From Shinisaurus crocodilurus (taxonomy: Eukaryota > Chordata > Lepidosauria > Squamata > Shinisauridae), in NCBI GenBank assembly GCA_021292165.1, contig CM037888.1, forward strand, positions 33,933,091 to 33,997,090: DNA of 64,000 nucleotides, read 5' to 3'. The notes under the pieces are model-generated. The model made no database searches, was not told where the DNA came from, and worked only from the letters and a program-made list of their open reading frames with translations. Below, one piece after another: positions 39,701-45,700 of this stretch (within the stretch, counting starts at the first letter, position 1; the number at the start of each line of letters is the position of its first letter). Made by a program: the position numbers and the translations under genes.

Positions 39701-42700
39701 CCAGGGCCAAGGCATAATCTCTGGACTCCTGTAGTCAGACAAAATACAGTGTTAACAGGACCGGCAGGGCTTTGCATTCTCTGGTGGAATCGAGGCAGTG
39801 AGACTATTGCTGATACGTGGGTTGTTTTGACACCAGATAAAGGTCAGAGACTCTCTTAATCTGCTTCCCCTCAACAAATGTGCTTCTTATGCTTTGTTTC
39901 TTCCAGTTAGCAAATTCGCTCTCTTCCCTCAGCCAGGGACATCTCTCCAGTGACGGGCGTGGCTGAACGGAGCCTCCCTGTTAGCGCACTCTGTTCACCG
40001 TGCTCCCCCCCCCTTGCCCCCCCGTCTCTTTTGGTCTGACATACAGGCCAAGAATGCTCTGAAACCTGCGCGTGATGGTGAGGGCTAGATTTGGGGTGGG
40101 GTGGCAGGCAGTGGAAAGACCAAGCAGCCTTTAATTATCCTTCTTCCTCAGCTTCCTGCGTAGACACACACAGCCAGCGAGCGCACCCGTGCATATCTAG
40201 TCAGCGATGTGCCGCCCGGCACTCTTCCTCTCACCTGTCACTCTGCCTTGTCTTTCTAGTGCTCGGTGACGTGTGGGAGTGGAACGCAGCAGCGCCCAGT
40301 TTACTGCCCCAATGGGACCAGAGCCAGCTGTGATCTGGGGCAAAGACCTGCATCCGAAACTGCCTGTCTGATGCCGCCCTGCTGGAGTAGGGTAGAAAGC
40401 ACCACCCCTGACTGGTCCGGCAGCGGTTCTTCTAGCCGTGAGCTGTTTAACGAAATCAATTTCATCCCCCACCCTCACATCCCCAAATTTAGTCCTTCGG
40501 GGCCCAGATCCAAAGACCTCAATGTCATATTGGAGGAAGATTTTTCACCCAGCAACAATAAAAAGGGGGAAGTGTTTGTGGATGATTTTTACTATGATTA
40601 TAATTTCATCAACTTCCATGAAGATCTGTCATATGAACCAGTCGATGAAAAGGACAGTAGGAGAGAAGATTTGGAGCCAGATGTTGGAGTGGAGACTGTT
40701 AACAACACGAAGGAGGATTCTGAAGAGATGCATACCAGTTTCCTCCCAACTATAAATCCAGTGGACAGAATAAAAAAGGGAAGCACAAAATCTCCCGCTA
40801 TTGGACAAAACAATGAAGGGGAAACGAATAAGGCTCAAGATAGCAGCACGGTTGTCAGTTTGCAGGATGCTTCTGACACAACTGTTGCCATCCCAACCGT
40901 CTCCTCGGCTGCAGTCACAGAGGAGAGTGTCCAGCCATCCCTTTTGGAAGATCATCCATCTACCTCAGCAGCCACAGGATCTCCTCCAGCTAGCAGCCAC
41001 GATCACACAGCTGTTGCTAGTAAGCAACAAGAGCCTTTTGCAAACAGACTTTTGAAAGAGGACGTGGCGGCCACAGCTGCTTCTACCAGCTTTCCTTTCC
41101 TGGCCATTCTAACTCCAACAATACCTGCAGGTCAGGGCAGCGAGTCTGGTGCTTCTGAAAGGAGGATGCCAGACCCCGAAGGCTCCACGTTTCCTGGTCA
41201 CCGTGATAGTAAAGGCAGCGGCTCGTGGGGAACGGCAGAAGGCGGCGACAGGGAGAAAAGTGGTGCAGGCAGGGCCTTTGTTAACAGTGAAGATGACCCG
41301 GGTACCGCTCACGGAATCAAAGGCATCCAGATCAACGCGATCACGACCGCGGCCGCGAGAACCAGCAGGCCAGCCTGCCCCCCTGCCCATCAGCCAGCTC
41401 GTGCTCCCGACGCCACCCCTAATCTTTCCGCACAAAATAGCAAGGGTCCCAGTTACACTGTGAGCTCACCCCTTGTAGAAAAGGGCCAGACCCGGGTGGA
41501 AGATGCGCAGAGCCCCCAGCCCTTCCCCACCAGGGACGCTCTGTCCCCGACCGCTGACCTTCCCCCAGTGGCATCCTCCCCCTGTCTGCATCCCGCAGCC
41601 CAGACCCGTGGGGGCTGCAGTTATCCGTGGAGCCGCCTCGGTTCGAGCGGGGCCCAGCCTCCCCCAACTCTTTCCCTTCTACGCTGGCCGCACCAGTACA
41701 GAAGGAAGCCAGTGAGACGAAGGCAGACTGGGAGGCAAAGCATGCGTCTTCCACTGGGGACCAAGGAGCCTTCAGGGGCAGAGAAGAAAACCCACCCGAC
41801 AGAGTTGACTGGATATCTGCTAATATCAATGGAGGTCTGGGGCCCAGCCCCACAACTGCAAAGCACCGGGACGTGGAAAAGAGCAAGGCGCCCTCCGTGG
41901 CTCCTTCTGTGATGGGAGCAGCTGCTGTCGATGCCAGCTGGGAATCTGGGAACTGGAGTGAGGCAAGTTCTGCAGGAAACCGGTGCTGCCCCTACCGCCG
42001 GCAGTACTCTGTCTGGCAAGCCTGCTACATCGCAGCAGTGGTGCTCTTACCCCGCAGAGCAGGTGTCTGTCTCCTCCTGGTCTTGGCTCATCTGAGGTTC
42101 TTGGCTCTACAAGCACCTTAAGGGTCCAGAGCAGGCGGACTCATTTGTGGGGGATGCAGATGTGTAATAGATCCTGTCTTGGCTTTGGGGGTCGGGTCCG
42201 ATGTCCTTTCAGCCTCTGGCCTCTCTGTCTGTCCAGCAGTGATTCTGAGAGGCAGCAGCGTGAGGAGGCTGAGGCGCTTCAAGGGACGGCAGGTGGGGAT
42301 AGGGACGCAGCAGGCATCAGCCAGGGGCCCCCGTTGGGGCGGGGGACGGGACCGAGCAGGGCCAGGTGCTCATGGTTCCTCTTTGTCCTAGTGCTCCACC
42401 ACCTGTGGCCTCGGCGCCATTTGGAGGACCGTGCGCTGCAGCACAGGACTGGAGGAAGACTGCAGCCCTGCCAGAAAGCCCGCTCCTGCGCGAAGGTGTT
42501 ACTTGAGGCCGTGTTCCACCTGGCGTGTTGGCAACTGGAGTAAGGTAGACCAACCCAATCCAAGATGAAGCCCTTTATGGAGGGGGGCTTTGGGCTTCAT
42601 CTCTCCCAACTGCTTTCTTTTCCTTCTTATGCCCTTTTGCCCTAAGCTGTCGTGCCAAGTTGGCCTAGCACAGTGTTTCTCAACCTTGGGTCCCCAGATG

Positions 42701-45700
42701 TTTTTGGCCTACAACTCCCAGCATGCCCCAGCCAGCTATGCTGGCTGGGGCATGCTGGGAGTTGTAGGCCAGAAACATCTGGGGACCCAAGGTTGAGAAA
42801 CACTGGCCTAGCAGCTCATCCAGATTTCACTCCAGGGATGAACAATAACCAGCGCTTTCATTTTCCTGATGTCTGAGGAAAGCTCCCCACTTCCATTTTA
42901 AAAGCAGAAGTTGAGTTTCATAGATTTCATAGATCATAAGAGTTGGAAGGAGCCTACAAGGCTATCGAGTCCAACCTCCTGCTCAACGCAGGAAACTAGA
43001 GGAGGGGTCTCCCATCCAAGTAATGACCAGGCTTGACCCTGCTTAGCTTTCCACGCTCAGACAAGCTGAGCCAGCGTGAGCCACTTCTTGGCCAGGTGGT
43101 TGAGGAGGAGGAGATCGCTCTGAAAGCGTGCCGACAAAGGTATGTGGCCGATTCTAGCCCTCTGGTGCCCTGCACAGCTTGCCGATGTTCCTTCCTGCCC
43201 TCCAGTCACATCTCTCCACCCTCTTCCGATCCACTCATCTCTCCTCCGGAAGCACACTGAGTATTGCCAACAAAAATAGAAACTTCGGTTTCTGGACAGA
43301 CATTTTGCCACATAGAGGTCCCCGATTCATTCCCTGGCATCGATAAGGTAGCAGCACTGGAAGAATCGTCCAGGCCCTTGGAGATTTGTTTCCGGTCAGG
43401 ACCAGCACCGTACTGGGCTGGATGGCCTCTTTGATCTGACTTGGGGCAAGGCAGCTTCTTGCTTAAGGAATATTTCAGCACCGAACTTTAGACTATTGTG
43501 TCCGGGTCTGGGCGCCACATTTTAAGGATATTGACAAACTGGAGCATGTCCAGAGGAGGGTGACCAGGGTGGTGAGGGGTCTGGAAACCAAGTCCCGTGA
43601 GGGAGAGCGTAAAGAGCTGGGCACCTTTAGCCTGGAGAAAGGAAGGTTAAAGGGAGTAATGATCGCAGTCTTGAAATACCTGAAGGGCCGCCATGCAGAA
43701 GTTGGAGCAGACTTGTTCTCTGTTACTCCAGAGGGCAGGACTAGAACCAAGGGGTGGATGTTGCAGGGAAGCAGCTTTCTGCTAAACATGAGGAGGAACA
43801 TCCCAATGGCATGAGCTACTTGACGATGGAGCAGGCTGCCTCAGGAGGTGGTGGGCTCTCCTGGGCTGGAGGTGTTTAAGCAGAGGCTGGGTGGCCATCT
43901 GTCGGAGATACAATAGTTGCATCCTGCGCTGAGCAGGGGGTTGGACTGGATGGCCTCCAAGGTCCCTTCCAACATGCTGATATTTTCAGGGTCCCAAAAT
44001 GTAGTGGACTTAACACTGTCAAGTCAAGTAGCAGTAACGAAATGGGTTCTTGTTGAAACTGGCCAGGCTGCTTCCTGATCTCCATCCAATGGACGGAGTT
44101 GGTTGCCTGGCCGTCAATGTGCTCTTTGCATTGTTTGTTCCCCAGTGCTCCAAGACCTGTGGAGGTGGAGTGAAGGTTCGGGACATCCTCTGTGCCGACA
44201 CCCGGGACCAGCGGCTCCTTCGCCCCTTTCACTGCCAGGCTGTCCTGTACAAGCCGCCGACGCAGCTGCCTTGCCAACCCCAGCCATGCCTCGGCTGGTA
44301 CACATCCGCCTGGAGAGAGGTGAGTAGAGTGTAAACGGAGATCGGGGTAGGCTGTGAGCTCAACCCAGAGCTCCCTAGTGCTGGGGAGCAGTGTCTTGCT
44401 CATCAGTCCTTCCTGCATCCCTGAAGAAATAACATTTTTCTTGCTGATTCTTGCCCAAGCTTTCGGTAGGTGACAACATGTGGCCTGGAGTTCTGCTTTC
44501 TACAGCTTTCATTCACTTCTACTGCCATGCTGAATGAAAAAGTAACTCTGTACATATTGCATATTGAATTCTTTACAATATTCTAAAATAAACCCATTTA
44601 ATATAAGTTGGATTGCCTGCCACTGTTCAAAATTGAGCAGTGGCCTTTAATCTTGGCATTCTCTGCTTGGTTTGCAGTCTTGATAAACCTGAGCCGCTAA
44701 GATCTGCTTGCAAGATCTTACATCTTCACTGTCTAGCAGCTAAGGTTGCATAAAATTATCTTACCTGCAGGGCTGGCAACAGATCATCTGAGTTGCCATG
44801 CAGAGTTCTAGCCCTTCACAGCGATGGGGGAACCAGTTTGCTGAGTCTGTCCTTGGAGGCTGATGGGCTGGATGGTTTCCTGAAGTCCCTCAGGGGGTTT
44901 CCTGTGGACTTGACTGGCATGCAAGCGGGTCAGTCTGTGGCATACAAAGATGACCCGAGTAGTGGACATGGGCAACTCCTCCCCACTGAACAGAGGGCCA
45001 ACTGGGGCTCTGGTATGGGACATTTATTTATTTATTACATTTCTGTCCTACCCATTAGCCAAAGCTCTCTGGGCAGTTTACATGACAAAACTGTGAAGGA
45101 CTCAAACCAGTCCTTTCCCTCGGAGGAGAGAGAGGAAGGCCGCAAATCTGCCACCCTCTGCCCTGTCCCCTTCCTCGATGAGCTCAACTTACAGCCTTGG
45201 CCAAGGCACGGGATTTAGCGCCGAACCGAAGAGACACAAACCACACCCTGTCAGGGTTAAACAAAAGATTTATTGGGGTTAAAAGAATAAGAAGGGAGAA
45301 GGGAAGGGAGGAAAAAGGAATGCACGAGGTATAAGGATCTAACAGCGGACTACTTTGGTACCCACAATCAGATGCAAAGAAAATGACAAAGCTACCTCAC
45401 CGCAGCCAGTCACCCAAACCAGGGGTGGGTGGGTCATAAAACCATCGGCTTTAAAACAGAATAAAACCAAAGTAGTAACCAGGATAAAAGCCAGCAGCAG
45501 GGCAAAGTCCGTAATGAAGCACTCTGGACAACAGCAAGAAAAATTGGTTCTGAGTCCCAGTGAACATAGACTAGAGTTCATTCTAGAGCCTGTTCTTGGG
45601 CAGTGTAGGAAAGAAGAAGAAGAAGTAGAACAAGAACAAGAAGTGCTCTTCTGCCACCAGCGCCTCTACGCAATATTCCTTAAGCAAGAAGCTGCCTTGC

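Larger units (their letters stand above)
42549..43474 (+). repeat. Inverted duplication, copy 1 (carries a MITE)
   Basis: It matches the reverse complement of 45672-46453 nearly base for base. Without the MITE and its duplicated target it is 783 bp. It contains a 5S/CR1 SINE. It begins within about six bases of a splice donor. Confidence 0.9.

Noticed and set aside
38457..39710. 417-codon open frame on the minus strand opposite an ADAMTS7 exon
   Set aside because: A shadow frame in GC-rich repeats and across the TSR3 exon on the other strand; no conserved domain or splice logic.
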